Assembly: GCA_963573385.1 (NCBI GenBank)
Contig: CAUYLG010038538.1
Coordinates: 1 to 64,000 of the forward strand
Source of the DNA: Cacajao melanocephalus
Taxonomy: Eukaryota; Chordata; Mammalia; Primates; Pitheciidae
Direction: 5' to 3'
Length of the DNA stretch: 64,000 bases
Below are positions 32,378-46,305 of this stretch, one piece after another. The notes beneath the pieces are model-generated. The model saw only the letters and a program-made list of their open reading frames with translations, ran no database searches and was not told the origin of the DNA. Position numbers and translations under genes: made by a program. Every line of letters begins with the position of its first letter. The first letter of the stretch is position 1.

Positions 32378-34696
32378 ATGAAAAATACTGTTCAAGAAAA
32401 GAGGCTGAATTTAATGCTACTCAAATTCATACAATTCATATATACAGTCTGAATGTATTTTAATGTTCAAGGCAGGCAGAGAGAGTCGTTTTAATGAAAT
32501 ACAAATCAGGTGCATTTCAATTATAAAAAAATGAGGCCACCTGCCGCTACACTCACTCATTCTCTTATCTGGGCCAAATAATCCCCACCTGCTTAGCTAA
32601 TTCTAAATTAGACCTCAAGATAGTTTTTGTTGCTGTTGTTGTTCTGAGCAAGAAGAACCCAGACCAGGAGGTCACTATGCTGTGTAACAACAGTGGCTAT
32701 GGCCCCATATTAGCTCGAGCCTAAGTTCTGTGGCTCCGTTCTTCCCTCAAAAATAAGACCATGTAACTCCTCCTAGCACTCGTGTTGTTCCTGTGGTTCT
32801 CCCATGCCTATAATACTATCCATGGGCAGATTCCTATAACAGTGCTTAGCACTCAATAAATATTTGTGGATATAAATACCAGAACTTAAAGATGTGTTTG
32901 TTACTTTAGAATCTTCTTAAGCCATTTATTTCCAACATTATTCCAGCATTCCAACAAGCCTTCCTTCCCAAGCTCAACCCCATTGGCCTCCTGATTGTCA
33001 GTCTCACCTCATAATGTTTACAAATGTATCAAACATTTAACAAAAAATTGTTATGTAATGATTTATACAAATTTATGAATTTAAAATCCAAATATTCAAA
33101 TATATTTAAATTGCAACTTCCTTTATTTATCTTTTCCTGTTCTGCTGCATTAGAAAATATTAATATCTTAGTAAGTTTTAGGTGAATTCAGTTATTAGAT
33201 ATTTAAATTCAATCAATTCAGGTTTTTTCTCCTTGCTTTTCTCCTAAGATGATAATTTAGATTCCAGAGGCTTATACAACGACTGAACTGGGGAGAATGT
33301 GGAGAGAGAGGGGTGAATTTTTCTGTTATACCATTTTAAAGAGTTATTGATAGGATTAAATGAGATAAAATATGCACAACACTAGCTCATTTCTAATGCA
33401 TGATAGATGCTCTACAAAGAGAAACATCTTTTTCTTAATTCTAGTTGTTCTTTAGACAAAAATTTAAAAATTCTAAAAAAAATTTTTCCCCATATTCCTG
33501 GTTCCACACATAAATTGGTAGCATCACCATCACTTTCCTCCTTTCTAGATGTATTCAAAATAAATCCTTCCACATTTCTCCTTCCTCCTGAGAGGAGCGA
33601 CTTCCCTGACAAGGAAGACTGGATGGAGCCTCACTTCCCTTAGTGCACAGTTTTGGGCTAGACAGGTGATTGAATTAGAGGAGACTGCTGGGAGGAGGCT
33701 GGTCCCTTGGGTGTCTGTCCTATAACCTACTGTTTACTTCAGGAATCACAGTCAGGACTTTTACCTCTTCCCAACTCCTGCCTATGACTAAGTACGCTTC
33801 CCAACTTGGAGGGAATTGCATCTTCCTGAGACGATAAAATCAATTCCAGGTGGAATATGGTTCAAACTATATTACTTAGTCCATCTTATCACTAATAACT
33901 GATAAATTTTGATCCTAGGTTCTAATTGGGCTCTTTGTTCTATTCAAGAATTATTTATTTTCACCCTAAATACTCTACATCATTATGAGTTTTTTTAAAA
34001 TTATTGTTGTTGTTATGAATTTCACATGCTCATGACAATCCAAGAAGTGGATTACCTACTAAAAATTGGAAGGAAAAAGAGAAAGAAAAGAATATAATAG
34101 AGAAGCACTAAAAGCACTTAGCAGAAAACAAAAAGGTTTTTTTGTGTGTCTTGAAAGAAGATGAAGTACATTTGCTAATTCTCTGAAGTATCAAAGTTCT
34201 AAGATAAGTCAGGCTGTTCCTGTCCAAAATTCCTGTAAGGGGAATTTATAGCCTGACTTGTTTACCCTGAGAACAGATTTCAGATTAAACCCTAAGGAAC
34301 AGAGACAAAAAAGAAGAAAGAAAATGGTGGCTAGAGAAATGGATGTCAGAGGTCACAAAAAGGGATGGAGCTGTTAAGTTGATGGTGGGTGGTAGTCACA
34401 AAGTTTCCAGAGGACCAGGTATGGGTCTGGGGCACACAGCAGAGAGTCACACCCTCCAGAGACCAGAAAGGGAGTAATGTAGGCAACTCTACTTGGGATT
34501 AGAGCAAATAAGTTAGAGAGACTAAATGCTACTCAGGAAAGACAGTATCAGGGGTACAGGGTATTGGGAAAGAGGGGGCTCTACTGGCAATCCAAAGACC
34601 TAAAACTTAGACTCAGCTTTGATTCATGAAATCTATCCGTATGTAAATCTCTCTTCATCTTTTAAATATAAGGAGATATACTCAATTACTTTTTAA
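32378..34696. other. Mostly unassigned DNA with small MIR and L2-tail pieces
   Basis: An L2/MIR-like tail (acagtgcttagcactcaata, aatatttgtgg) is seen at about 32790-32880. A MIR piece (gattaaatgagataaaatat) lies at about 33325-33420. The remainder shows nothing assignable. Confidence 0.45.
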
Positions 34697-34949
34697 GAGT
34701 TTTTTGTTATTGTTGTTGTTAATTTTTAATCTTTTTTATAGAGTCAAGGATTCCTTCTGTTGCCCAGGCTGGAGTGCAGTGGCAAAGTCACAATTCATTG
34801 CAACCTTGAACTCCTGGGCTCAAGAAATCCAATCCTTCCACCTCTGCCTCCCAAAGACCTAGGACTACAGGCATACACTACCACTCCTGGCTAACTTAAA
34901 AAAAAAAAAAAATGGTAGAGAAAATGTCTTGCTATGTTTCTCAAGCATT
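34697..34949 (-). mobile_element. Old, 5'-truncated Alu (AluJ-like), antisense
   Basis: A T-rich tail (34697-34738) is followed by gttgcccaggctggagtgca, ctcctgggctcaag and cctcccaaagacctaggact. The element breaks off within the left arm at tgctatgtttctcaag, so the 5' end is missing. Confidence 0.85.
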
Positions 34950-35165
34950 TTTTTGTTCAGCTTTTTCTCCAGCTCTGGCATCTGGCATTCTACAATGTTG
35001 TGAAGAGTTGGTAGTTTCAAGTCTAAGTTTCTTCCTTTGGTACCTAAACGTACACCAATGTGGCTTCCAAAAGTCTCTGCTCTCTTGACAAAAAATGGCT
35101 GTGAACTCAGATCATCTCTGTGAGCTGGAATGTAGTAAAAACTGGAGAAAGATCTCATAGATCCC
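34950..35165 (-). other. Open, coding-like minus-strand segment of unknown origin
   Basis: An uninterrupted minus frame of 127 codons spans 34865-35248. The part outside the Alu, about 72 residues, has a balanced composition unlike the low-complexity AT-rich frames nearby, for example RAETFGSHIGVRLGTKGRNL and then PTLHNIVECQMPELEKK. I do not recognise the family. No poly(A) tail, target duplication or splice sites can be tied to it. It could be a scrap of a retrocopy or of an old transposon, or it could be chance. Confidence 0.25.
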
Positions 35166-35248
35166 CCAAGCCAAAAAAGGAAAAAACAAACAAACAAAAC
35201 GACTGAAATGGAACCCGAATATAGTGTTTTATAAAATAATGCACACAA

Positions 35249-37162
35249 CTTTTTAAAAATAAAATATTTTCTATAGAAAGATAATCTATACCTCTATCAA
35301 GAGGACAGCAAAATAAAGGGGCAGGGACTAGAGGACGGAGATGCCATAATCATTCATTAACGCAATAGTATTAGTGAAAGTTAATATGAGCTACTGAAGG
35401 AACTACGAATAATGAGAAACAGCTCAGTGGTCAGAGTCAGCCAGGTTGGTTCCAAAGGTGAATTATTAACACCCTCAGAAGTTTCAGCATCTACAAAAAC
35501 TTTCAGAAGATCACACTAAAAATAGCAGAAATCTGTCACTGTAACTCAAGTTTCTCCTTGAATAGCTAAGGGATGCAGCATATTTTCCCTTTCTCTAAGG
35601 TGACAAGATTCTTCAATGAAAATATCAAGAAATGCCCATTCAGAATTTTTCCAGGAATATTTATAGACTTGGCAGTTTGCTCCTAAAAATAAAATAAACA
35701 AAAATAATTAAAATTAAAAAAGAAAAACCTTCTTTAGTTTCTCTGAAACAGGAAAGGAAACTTTTATTTAATTTGGTATGTCTTTGCTTCCTGCACATGC
35801 ATCATTTACCATTAGAGGCAAAAGAGATTTTAAATTTGAAAGCTGTCAGTTTCAGTAGGCTGAAACTTCTGCTCTTGACTGTGAGAACCAAGAGAGGACA
35901 CCTGCACATTATCTCCATGCTATTCACTGTATAGCCTCAAATGAAACTGTTTTGAAATGTAAATTCTTCTTTGGTATCTTTCTCTGATACATATTATTTA
36001 AATTTTCAAAAACTAAAAAGGAAGAATTATTCAAATTAAAAGTGTTGCATATCTGCTTCCTTTCTGAGCATAGGATTCTAAGCTTCTATAGCTGAAAATC
36101 TTCCATTGTTATTAAGATTCTTGCTTATGCATGAATTGATCAGTAACTAAGTTACAGGAATAGGAAAATATCTTCAGCATGGATGAGCTTCTCCACCTGG
36201 CTGTAGAGACTCACATACCATCCCTACTAATGGTCAGGCAAGAACCACAGGGCTATTTAAACTTTCCTTTGAAAGCACTCAGTGTTCAGAAAATCCCTTT
36301 CCTAAAATTTATGTTAAAACAGACAGTTATACTTACTTGATTGAAGATAGAATTTCTTATGATTATCATTTCTGAGCCCACTGCCAACTTCGACAAGCAC
36401 GTTCATTTACCAGAGATAATAATGTGTGATTTTCCCCTTTAATGAAAGATAAATAATTTGGCAGTCTTGCTTCATGTATTTTTCTATTTCAATACACTTC
36501 ATTGTTTGGTGGGGTGTCCTTTATTCTTGGATGAGTTAGTGTGCAGAATGAAAATGCTTTCTTTAGATCAACTGTGCTATTTTCTGTAAGGCACTGCTAT
36601 TCATACCACAGGTTTACAAAAGACCACTAAAGGCTGATATTACATTAGGTTCTGCTCATAATGATGTAGTTCTTTGTTTATAACTTACATAATTCACCAT
36701 AGTGGCAAAGCTTCATCAAATTGGGGCAAAAGAAATAGAAAGTACATTTCAGGGACTCCAAATAGAATAAACAAGCTTCGACCAACTGTACTTTTTATTG
36801 TGTTTATTTGAATTAATGTGGAAGCCATGTTCCCAAGCCTCAACATAGGAAGAGCAGTGATTTGTTGTTTTATTATCTAAGATGGTATATATGGTGTGTG
36901 CTTAATATTTTACAGGTAAAGCCCATATAGGAGAATTACAGGAATATACAGCTCCAACTTATTGGATATTTCCTATCACAACCTTCTGATTAAATTTGAA
37001 TTCCTAATGGATTATCTACAATATAAAATATTTGCATTTAGTCTCAACAGATAAAGACTGAACTAGAAGGCAGAAATACAGTAAGTCTATCATCCAATCC
37101 ACTTCTTTCTACATATTATACTACCTAAAAGAACTTGTTTTGGTGATAGAAATATTCTATAT
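35249..37162. other. Unassigned AT-rich intergenic DNA
   Basis: No gene or repeat family was recognised. Confidence 0.4.
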
Positions 37163-37320
37163 CTGCGCTGTTCAGTATGGTAGTCACTAGCCTCATGTGA
37201 CAATTAAGCATTTGACATATAGCTAGTGCCACTGAACAACTGCATTTTTAATATTAGTTTTGATTTTATTAAATTTAAGTAGCTATCTATGGCTAACAGT
37301 TGTTGTATCAGACAGCATAG
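37163..37320. mobile_element. hAT-Charlie short element (MER33/MER58-like)
   Basis: The left end ctgcgctgttcagtatggta and the right end ggctaacagttgttgtatca then gacagcat are diverged inverted repeats of the GCGCTGTCCAATACGGTAGCC class. No transposase is present. Confidence 0.6.
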
Positions 37321-37899
37321 CTTTATAATAATAAAAGTGGTATAAGGAGTCTGCTCCACTCCAAGGACCACCAGCCATCTCTCCTGTCTCACTCTAGGCA
37401 CATTGCTCCTCAACTTATACATGCACCATGTATAGCTTCCCGTGCTGATCTGCAGAGGGTTCTATAATTGGATGGAGAGGAGAAGATATCTCACTTTCCT
37501 CCTCCATGGGGGAATCAGGACTAAACTCATTAGGCTCACACCCAACACCCTGGAAATCTTTAAATCTCCCCCATCCCACTCCACTGCGAAGCTCAAGTTA
37601 CATTTGGAACTCTTCAATGTTACTGTATCACTTCCTTCTACCACCTCCTTTTTTAAGTCTGTACATTTAAATCACACTTTGACTACAGTTTGGTTACTAA
37701 GAGAGTAGGGTGGGAGGCAAGAGTGCTTTCACAACAGTCTGCTCCACATCAAAGGTAGACACATATTTTAAAAATGCAAACCATACTCATGTTCAACTTC
37801 ATAATCTGATCTTGCTTTGGATGCTTAATAGGAATCTCAGAATGCCTATTCTGACATTATAAAAAATCCCAAATACAACATGATAGACTATTTTATTTC
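37321..37899. other. Unassigned intergenic DNA
   Basis: Frames at 37442-37708 (plus) and 37462-37644 (minus) overlap and resemble nothing known to me. Confidence 0.35.
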
Positions 37900-38968
<1,069 letters not shown>

Positions 38969-39109
38969 GTTTATAAAATTTGCTTATGCCACTCACCCAA
39001 ACACACGCACCCAAAGAAACACAGCTACATGCCACAGACTTAAAGATACTTCATAGACACATGCAGAAAGATATTTACACCACAAAAGATACATAGTCAC
39101 ACATCTTAA

Positions 39110-39500
39110 AACTTTCAGAGGTTTCTCATAGTTTTGGTGATGAAGATAAAAACTTCTAACATGGGTAACAAGATTTTGCATGATATGGTTTCCACGTACT
39201 TCTTCAGCATCATCTCAAACCATATTCTCGTCTCTCAGCCTTTACACTCTGGCCACACCAACCTTCTTTCTGTTCTTTGTATACAACAGATTGCTTTATA
39301 TTAAAATAATTTCGATATAGTCACTACTTGAGAGGCTCCTTTATTTCTCCTTGTGCAACTTAATTTCCACTGATCATTAATACAATAGAATAAGTGCCCC
39401 TTCCCCATGGGAGGATTGGCAGATCTCCCTAAACACAGCTCAAATCTTCCTAGTTACGCATGAGACTCCCATAAATGAATAAATACATGAATGAATGTTG
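39110..39500 (+). mobile_element. L2 fragment
   Basis: Blocks such as ttacactctggccacaccaa, caccttctttctgttctttg-like text and the closing aaatgaataaatacatgaat follow the L2 3' order. Confidence 0.55.
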
Positions 39501-40913
39501 ACAATGTTGCTAATGATATTGGGCCTCTAAATACATCTGAGTATTGAAACTTTATCTTTACTTGCTGCTGCGGTATTTCAAATTAATTAAAACTCTTGTG
39601 TAGCTGCACATCAGTCACATTACCCCAACTGCAATAGATGCAGTCAGGGAGATGAAATGGACCAGCAGGCTTCACATGCTTTCCATCACCATAATGGCGA
39701 CAGAGATAAAGTTGACATTGCAGAAGTTACCAGCGCTTCTATTTACCTACTGATATTTACTGTGTTCCCCTAGGACAGCCAGTAACATCATTTACTTCAG
39801 ATAAGGTATGTTTGACAATGCAGTGAACATTAAAAAGAAAAGTGCCTGGGTAAATGGAAATAACACTGTGTCCTGGAAAGGGGAAGAGATGGATGGTCTA
39901 TATATAAATGTGAGTTCATTAAACATTAGGAATGACAATCGCATTTATGAAAGGAATTCAAGTCAGAAGGTTATTAGAAAAAATAAAAGGCATACACTGA
40001 AATATGAGAGCTTAGATTTCTTGGAGTACTAAGAAATGAATATGCTTAATGATGCATATTCATTAATTCAGAAAGGAGAGAGGTATGCCTCCATAATTTC
40101 AGACACAAACCATCAGATCACTGAGCAACTGGCAGGTCATTAAGCAAAATTCTCCAGGTACATATACTGGTTCCTCCATGTCTGAGTGGCAATCAGAGCT
40201 CTTGGGAAATAGGGGACAACAATCACAATATCCAAGGTTTTCATGGGGTTAGTCTACACTCAGACTCTGTTATTCTGCACAAGATCATGTGTGTCTAAAA
40301 GAGAAAATCTAAATGTCCTCAAAGTAAAAGAGAGCCAATAGCCAGAATGTCCATCACACAGCAAATAAGACCAAATGCTTCATTAGACTCTAATTCAGTT
40401 TATGTCTTTTCTGTCATCCTTAATTAACAGTGATTGAATCTACCTTATGCCCATAAAGAATTCATTTCTACTTCTGTCATCAGCTTTACTTGTGAATTCT
40501 TCTGTAGTGACAGCCCTACGTTTGTTATCCAGCCAAACGGCCACCTGTCCACTTGGCTGAGACTCTCACTCAAACATGGTTGTGCCCTCACTCAGGAGCA
40601 CACCAGCACATGGTAGCTCATCAGAAAACTGACACTGACATTACCTGAGCACCTTCTACGTCAGCTGCTTTTGGGCAACTCAGAAACTCTCAAACAGAGT
40701 CAAACGATAACAATGCTTCCTAGCATAAAAACATCATGTGCTACTTTTCACGTGTGGTAAGACATTTAAGATAACATAGATTAAGTTTTCTTAACCATCA
40801 GAAAGCCTATACTGAAACATAAAATGGCAATTCCAACCTTCGTTTTGCAGGTTCTGGTTTGGGTCTTTCTATATGGTCATTTCAAAGAATGTAAGTTTCA
40901 TTTTCAAAATGAT
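39501..40913. other. Unassigned intergenic DNA
   Basis: No gene or repeat was recognised. The 74-codon frame at 39808-40032 is unassigned. Confidence 0.4.
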
Positions 40914-40915
40914 TA

Positions 40916-41955
40916 CAACAGACCCTTGAACAAAGCAGGGGTTGGGGTTCCCAGCCCCTTTGCCATAAAAAAAATCCTCACGTAACTTTTAACTCCCCCA
41001 TTAACAATAGTCTACTGTGAACTGGAAACCTTACCAATAACATAAACAGTTGATGAACATATTTTCTATGTTGTATGTATTATATACTGTATTCCTACAA
41101 TAAAGTAAGATAGAGAAAAGAACATGTTAGAAAATCATGTTCTTTTAAGGAAGAAAAATAAATTTACAGAACTGTACTTTATGGATGGATACTGTAAGTT
41201 TGTCATCTGTTTATAAGATAATCTGTCTGAAATGGTGGGCACTGCAGCTGCAAACCTCAATCTATGATACATATTAAGTAATTCAACTTTTCCTGGTAAT
41301 GTCATGACTTTTCTCTGCTTCTTGGGAGCACTCCCAAGTGTCACTCCTAGTGACACTTTATGTGGGTCCCATGGTGTTATTTAATGTTTAAGGTATTACA
41401 CTAAACACAATGAAAAGTATGCAAGAACTGAGAGGGATCAATTTTACTGAGATAACACACAATTTATGAGAGAGAGGAAGTGCCCAAAGGGAGATAGTTA
41501 GTGTCACATGGCATTTTAGCAGATCCTTGCAATACTTGAGATCACCACAATAGTAACAGGAGGTAGCTATGAAATTATTACAGTACTACAGTATGTACTG
41601 CAGTTAATTGTAGAGTCATGATTTCATACTGCATTTTACATTTGTTTACATTTCTCTCAACTGCAAATGGCACCATGTCTGTAGGTGTTTGTATGTGTAA
41701 GTTCTGATAAATTTAAAATTTTCATAATAAACTTGTAAAGAATAAACTAGTGTCTACGTATATTCCATGAATTGATAGCACCACTAAGTTCTCCTTAATT
41801 TTTCTGAATTTCTAGGCTACAGGATTCATCTGAGTTGTTTTTTTTTTTTCAAATTTTTCTCAAATTTCCAAATAATTTTCCAAAATATTTATTGCAAAAT
41901 ATCAAGGTAAAAGTCTACAAGCCAGTTCAAACTCATGTTATTCAAGGATCAACTG
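40916..41955. mobile_element. Tigger-type DNA transposon derivative, ~1.04 kb, both ends present
   Basis: The left end caacagacccttgaacaa and the right end ttattcaaggatcaactg are inverted repeats of the CAGTTGACCCTTGAACAA class. TA dinucleotides lie at both outer edges (40914-40915 and 41956-41957). No transposase frame survives, so it is a large non-autonomous copy or an internally deleted one. Confidence 0.82.
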
Positions 41956-41957
41956 TA

Positions 41958-42593
41958 ATGTCAGTTCTAACAAAAAATGTTTTATTTATGTAATAAATAT
42001 TTATTATACAGATACTTCTCTAAGTACATGGGTTTAACAGTGAAGGAGATCACCTCTTTTCAATTTTATAGTTTAGCATTTAAATACAGAGATGTGAATC
42101 TGTTGTCATATTGCAAAGAAATAAATGCTCTCATAGGAGTGAAAGCAAGGCTTAGGGAGGTAAGTGATGATCATTGGGCTTTGCCTTAGACAATTGTGAA
42201 AACCTTTCTTGAAGTGAAGTTTCAACTGAGAGCTGAACTAAACCTATGAGTTAGGCAACAGGGAGAGTAGCTTTGGAGGGAATGGGCAGGAAAAGATCTA
42301 CACAGAACAATGTGTCATCCTGTAGTAGGAATATAAAAATTAAACAATGTTCTGAAATCCTAGGAATTACTAGGATAAAAAATAGATTAAAGAGACTAAA
42401 AACTGTCATTTCTACATGGGAACAGAGATAAATATAGACGTGATGTTCTCGCACAGGTATAACTGTCATGTAGGTGAGGTTTGTCATGAGTTGAGGTCGT
42501 TTCATTTCTTAGATTATATTTAAACTGCTGCCTGAAGCACCGACAACAGAGGTAGACAAAGGATATTAATATAAGATATATTCAGTAGAGTTT
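41958..42593. other. Unassigned intergenic DNA
   Basis: Short overlapping frames only. Nothing assignable was seen. Confidence 0.35.
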
Positions 42594-42892
42594 GGGGCTA
42601 GGTATAGTGGTTCATGCCTGTATTCCAAGCACTTGGAAGGTCAAGGTAGGACGACAGCTTGAGTCCAGGAATTCAAGACCAGCCTGGACAACAAAGTGAG
42701 GCCTTGTCTCTACAAAACATTTTTAAAAACTATCCAGGCGTGGTAGTGCACACCTCTAGTCTTAGCTATTCAAGAGGCTGAGGTGGGACGACTGCTTAAG
42801 CCCAGAAATTTAAGGTTACAGTGAACTATGATCACACCACTGCACTCCAGACTGGATGATGGAGTGAGATGCTGTCCCTGTCTCAAAAAAAA
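42594..42892 (+). mobile_element. Alu (AluJ-like)
   Basis: ggggctaggtatagtggttc, aagaccagcctggacaacaa, aggctgaggtgggacgactg, a ccactgcactccagactgg block and an A-run. The divergence indicates an old copy. Confidence 0.93.
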
Positions 42893-43393
42893 TCTGGAGC
42901 TCAACTCTTCAAAAAATACATAAAAACATAAAATCTTTATAATAGGAAAGGAAATAATTTTCCTGCAGACTCAAAAAATTGCCAAGTGAAATATGGCTTA
43001 CATCAAAAATAATGGAGGCCAATGAATACGAATGTCAATGTGCTATATTATTTCTTCTTTATCACATGTAAGTACTTATTTCTTAGATTAACATCTATTT
43101 GCTGCAAGATACTTGGCTAGGCAAAAGATTTTCAAATGACATCAGTTTTCCAAAGAAAGAAACAAATGAAGAGAACAGTACTTTCCATGGCATGTCACAA
43201 CTTCTCCAACAAAACAGGACACAGGAGATAGATGACAACAAGGACTAAAGTGGCTCACTTGAGACAGAGAAGGGTTTCGAAGCTACTGGGAAGAATTTTA
43301 CACTAGCTTTCTTAAATAATGCTTAGGAATTGCCAGTGGGTCAGCTGCGGTGTGCACTTCAGGACAGGGAAGGCCAGGGGTAAACACATAAAG
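42893..43393. other. Unassigned intergenic DNA
   Basis: Nothing was recognised. Confidence 0.35.
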
Positions 43394-43923
43394 TAGGAGT
43401 CCCCAACCCCTGGGCCACAGATGGGTACCAGTCTGAGGCCTGTTAGGGACTGATCTGCACATCAGGAAGTGAGTGGCTAGCAAGGGGACAAAACTTCATC
43501 TATATTTACAGTCACTCCCCATCGCTGGCATTACCGCCTGAGCTCCACCTCCTGTCAGATCAGCAGCAGCACTGGATTCTAGTAAGAGCAAATACAAACC
43601 CTATTGTGAACTGCACATGTGAGGGATCTAGGTTGTATGCTCCTTATGAGAATCTAATGCCTGATGATCTGTCACTGTCTCTCATCACCCCTGGATGTGA
43701 CCATCTGGTTGCAGGAAAACAAGCTCAGGGCTCCCACTGATTCTACATTATGATGAATTGCATAATTATTTCATGATATATTACAAAGTAATAATAGAAA
43801 TAAAGTGTGCAATAAATGCAATGCACTTGAATCATCCTGAAATCACCCGCTCTACCCCAGTCTGTGGAAAAATTTTCTTCTACAAAACCCAGTCACCGGT
43901 GCCAAAAAGGCTGGGGACCACTG
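43394..43923 (+). mobile_element. MER1 (hAT-Charlie, MER1A-like), complete
   Basis: It begins taggagtccccaacccctgg and ends aaggctggggaccactg. The interior follows MER1 closely (attaccgcctgagctccacc, gagaatctaatgcctgatga, ccactgattctacattatga). An 8 bp hAT-type target duplication with two mismatches flanks it: acataaag (43386-43393) and acgtagag (43924-43931). Confidence 0.92.
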
Positions 43924-43931
43924 ACGTAGAG

Positions 43932-45089
43932 GGATGAGAAAGCAAATTGTCCAGGATCACTCCAGTGTAGTGAAAGAATTTAAACAGAGTAATCCAGATG
44001 GCAAACAGAAGTGCAGCTTCAGGCCCTTAATGATCCACCACAAAATACAGTGACAGCTTTCAAAGGCAATGACAATTGGGATGGAAAGGAGAGAATGAAT
44101 ACACGAGATGTTTAGAAGGTAGAATTACCACAAATTATTGAAAATGAGCAATGGTGAAAATCCTCACCCAAAGTTCAGGACTCACTCATGCTCTCATAAG
44201 TATGAATACATTCATGAAGAAAATTGAATAATGTATTTGAAATAACTGTGCTGTCAGGACATATGTCTACTGTAAACCAAAAATTGTCTCTGACTTAAAT
44301 GGCCCCTAATTATATAGCACAACTTCTCTTACAGGAACTGAGAAGGGATGAAAACACACACGCACGCACGCACCCACACGCAGATTACAATGAAGAGAGG
44401 TATATGTTGGGGTGGGAGGAATAGTAAAATCCTTTAAACTGCTGAAACACTTACATGATTTTATAAACCACCTTCCAATATACTATTTGGTGAATTATCA
44501 CTAAAAAAATCTCAAGTAAATCAGGCAGGAAAATCATGAAAAATTCAAATGATTGCAGGTAAAGAAAATTGTTTTAAATTAAATGAAGCTTCACTAAACA
44601 GAATCTGCTTAATAATTTTGGCTGAAAGCTACAGATAATATGTAGCAATAGGAGCAGGGAACTTAACTTCCTTGCCAAGCAAAAAGAAACAATTCAGCAA
44701 GCAACAGTGAACTGATATGCACTAAATAAACAACGAGGCAGAAACACCGCTGTGAAAGGGCTTTTTATATAGCTAAGCCAAGCTGGATGACTTACAGTTG
44801 GAGAAAGAAGTGCTAAATACGTAACAGCCTGGGGCCTTGCTGGACCCAAATAATAGTTATTTCTGAGTAGGTCAAGCAAAAGTCAATAAAAAGGAAAGCA
44901 GGAATGGCTGTTGGGTTCGTGGCAGGCTAATAATGCCCTTATGGGAAAAATTTGGGTTTCAAATAGCCAGAATCAAATACTTAAGTTTCAAATACTTTAT
45001 CATAGACCACCAGTTCTGGAAATATCAGTAGAATAGCTAGAAAATAGGTAAATTCTGCCAACGAGAATCATTCTTAATATACATTCTCT
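43932..45089. other. Unassigned DNA with a CA/CG microsatellite
   Basis: acacacacgcacgcacgcac-type sequence lies at 44352-44392. The rest shows no recognisable feature. Confidence 0.5.
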
Positions 45090-45270
45090 AAACCAGTGTT
45101 TTCAGTATGGGTAGAAGAATCACCTGCAGTGGAATCACAAGGAGGCATATTAAATGGAAACATCTGGATACCACCTCAGACTTGCTAAATCAGAATTTCT
45201 AAGGAAGAACCTGGGAATTTAATTTTTAAATTAAATTTTCAAAAGATTCTTCTGTCTTCTAACACCAGAG
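45090..45270 (+). mobile_element. MER5A-like hAT MITE
   Basis: aaccagtgttttcagtatgg, agaatcacctgcagtgga and gctaaatcagaatttctaag follow the MER5A sense order. The right end is decayed. Confidence 0.6.
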
Positions 45271-45580
45271 AACTTTTATTTTTGCTTATTTTGCATTTTG
45301 CTTTGCTTTGAAATGCCATGGTTCACAGACATACATTTGTCAGATAGAGAAAGGGAGACAGAAAGGGAGGGAGAGAGATAACATAAATATATATCCAATT
45401 TCTGGCCAAACTTTTGTTTTGCAGCAAGCAGGGGCTAAAGTAACACTTTATAAAGCACATGGACTGATTAGAAAACAGGGTTCTTTTGAGATAAAAGAAC
45501 AAACGTACAATCAACAATTAGACAACATGAATGGTAGTTTATAATCAAGCGTCAGAGTGTATGGAGCAGAACATGCCCAC

Positions 45581-46300
45581 TGTATTACTCTGTTCTCATA
45601 TTGCTATAAAGATACTACCTGAGACTAGGTAATTTATAAAGAAAAGAGATGTATTAGTCCGTTTTCACGCTGCTGCTAAGGACATACCCAGACCGGGAAA
45701 TTTACAAACGAAAGAAATTTAATCGAGAACTCACAGTTCCATGTGGCTGGGGAAGCCTCACAATCAGGGCAGAAGGCAAGGAGGAGAAAGTCACATCTTA
45801 CGTGGCTAGCAGGCAAAAAAAGAGCATTTGTGCAGGCAAACTTCTGTTTCTAAAGCCATCAGATGTTGTGAGACTTATTCACTCTCCTGAGAACAGCACA
45901 GGAAAGATCCCTCCCTTGATTCAATTACCTCCCACCGAGCCCCTCCCACAACACGCGGAACTTCAAGATGGGATTCTGGTGGGGACACAGCTAAACCATA
46001 GCAAGAGGTTTAATAGACTCACAGTTCCACACGGCTGGGGAAGCCTCAGGAAACTTGCAATCACGGCAGAAGGAGAGCGAAGGGGAGGCAAGGCGCCTCT
46101 TAAATAGCGGCAGGTGAGAGAGAGTGAAAAAGGAAGAGCCGCTTTTAAAACCATCAGCTCTCTTGAGAACTTGCTATCAAGAGAACAGCATAGGGGAACC
46201 ACCCCATGACCGAATCACCTCCCACCAGGTCCCTTTTTTGATACGTGGGGATTACAATTCAAAATGAGATCTCGGTGGGGACGCAGAGCCTAACCTTACA
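45581..46300 (-). mobile_element. MaLR LTR (outer copy), interrupted by a second MaLR LTR
   Basis: The left part (45581-45649) is the LTR tail, tgtattactctgttctcat through aatttataaagaaaagag. The right part (46004-46300) continues with ggtttaatagactcacag and ends in gcctaaccttaca. A perfect 5 bp target duplication cccac flanks the whole (45576-45580 and 46301-46305). The inner LTR occupies 45650-46003. Confidence 0.93.
45650..46003 (-). mobile_element. MaLR LTR (inner copy, THE1-like, 354 bp)
   Basis: It starts tgtattagtccgttttcac and ends ggggacacagctaaaccatagca. It sits inside the outer LTR in the same orientation, flanked by agaga (45645-45649) and agagg (46004-46008), a 5 bp target duplication with one mismatch. 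Confidence 0.92.
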
Positions 46301-46305
46301 CCCAC

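Noticed and set aside
45802..46202. Frames on both strands across the nested LTRs
   Set aside because: These are MaLR LTR sequence with no known coding capacity at this place.
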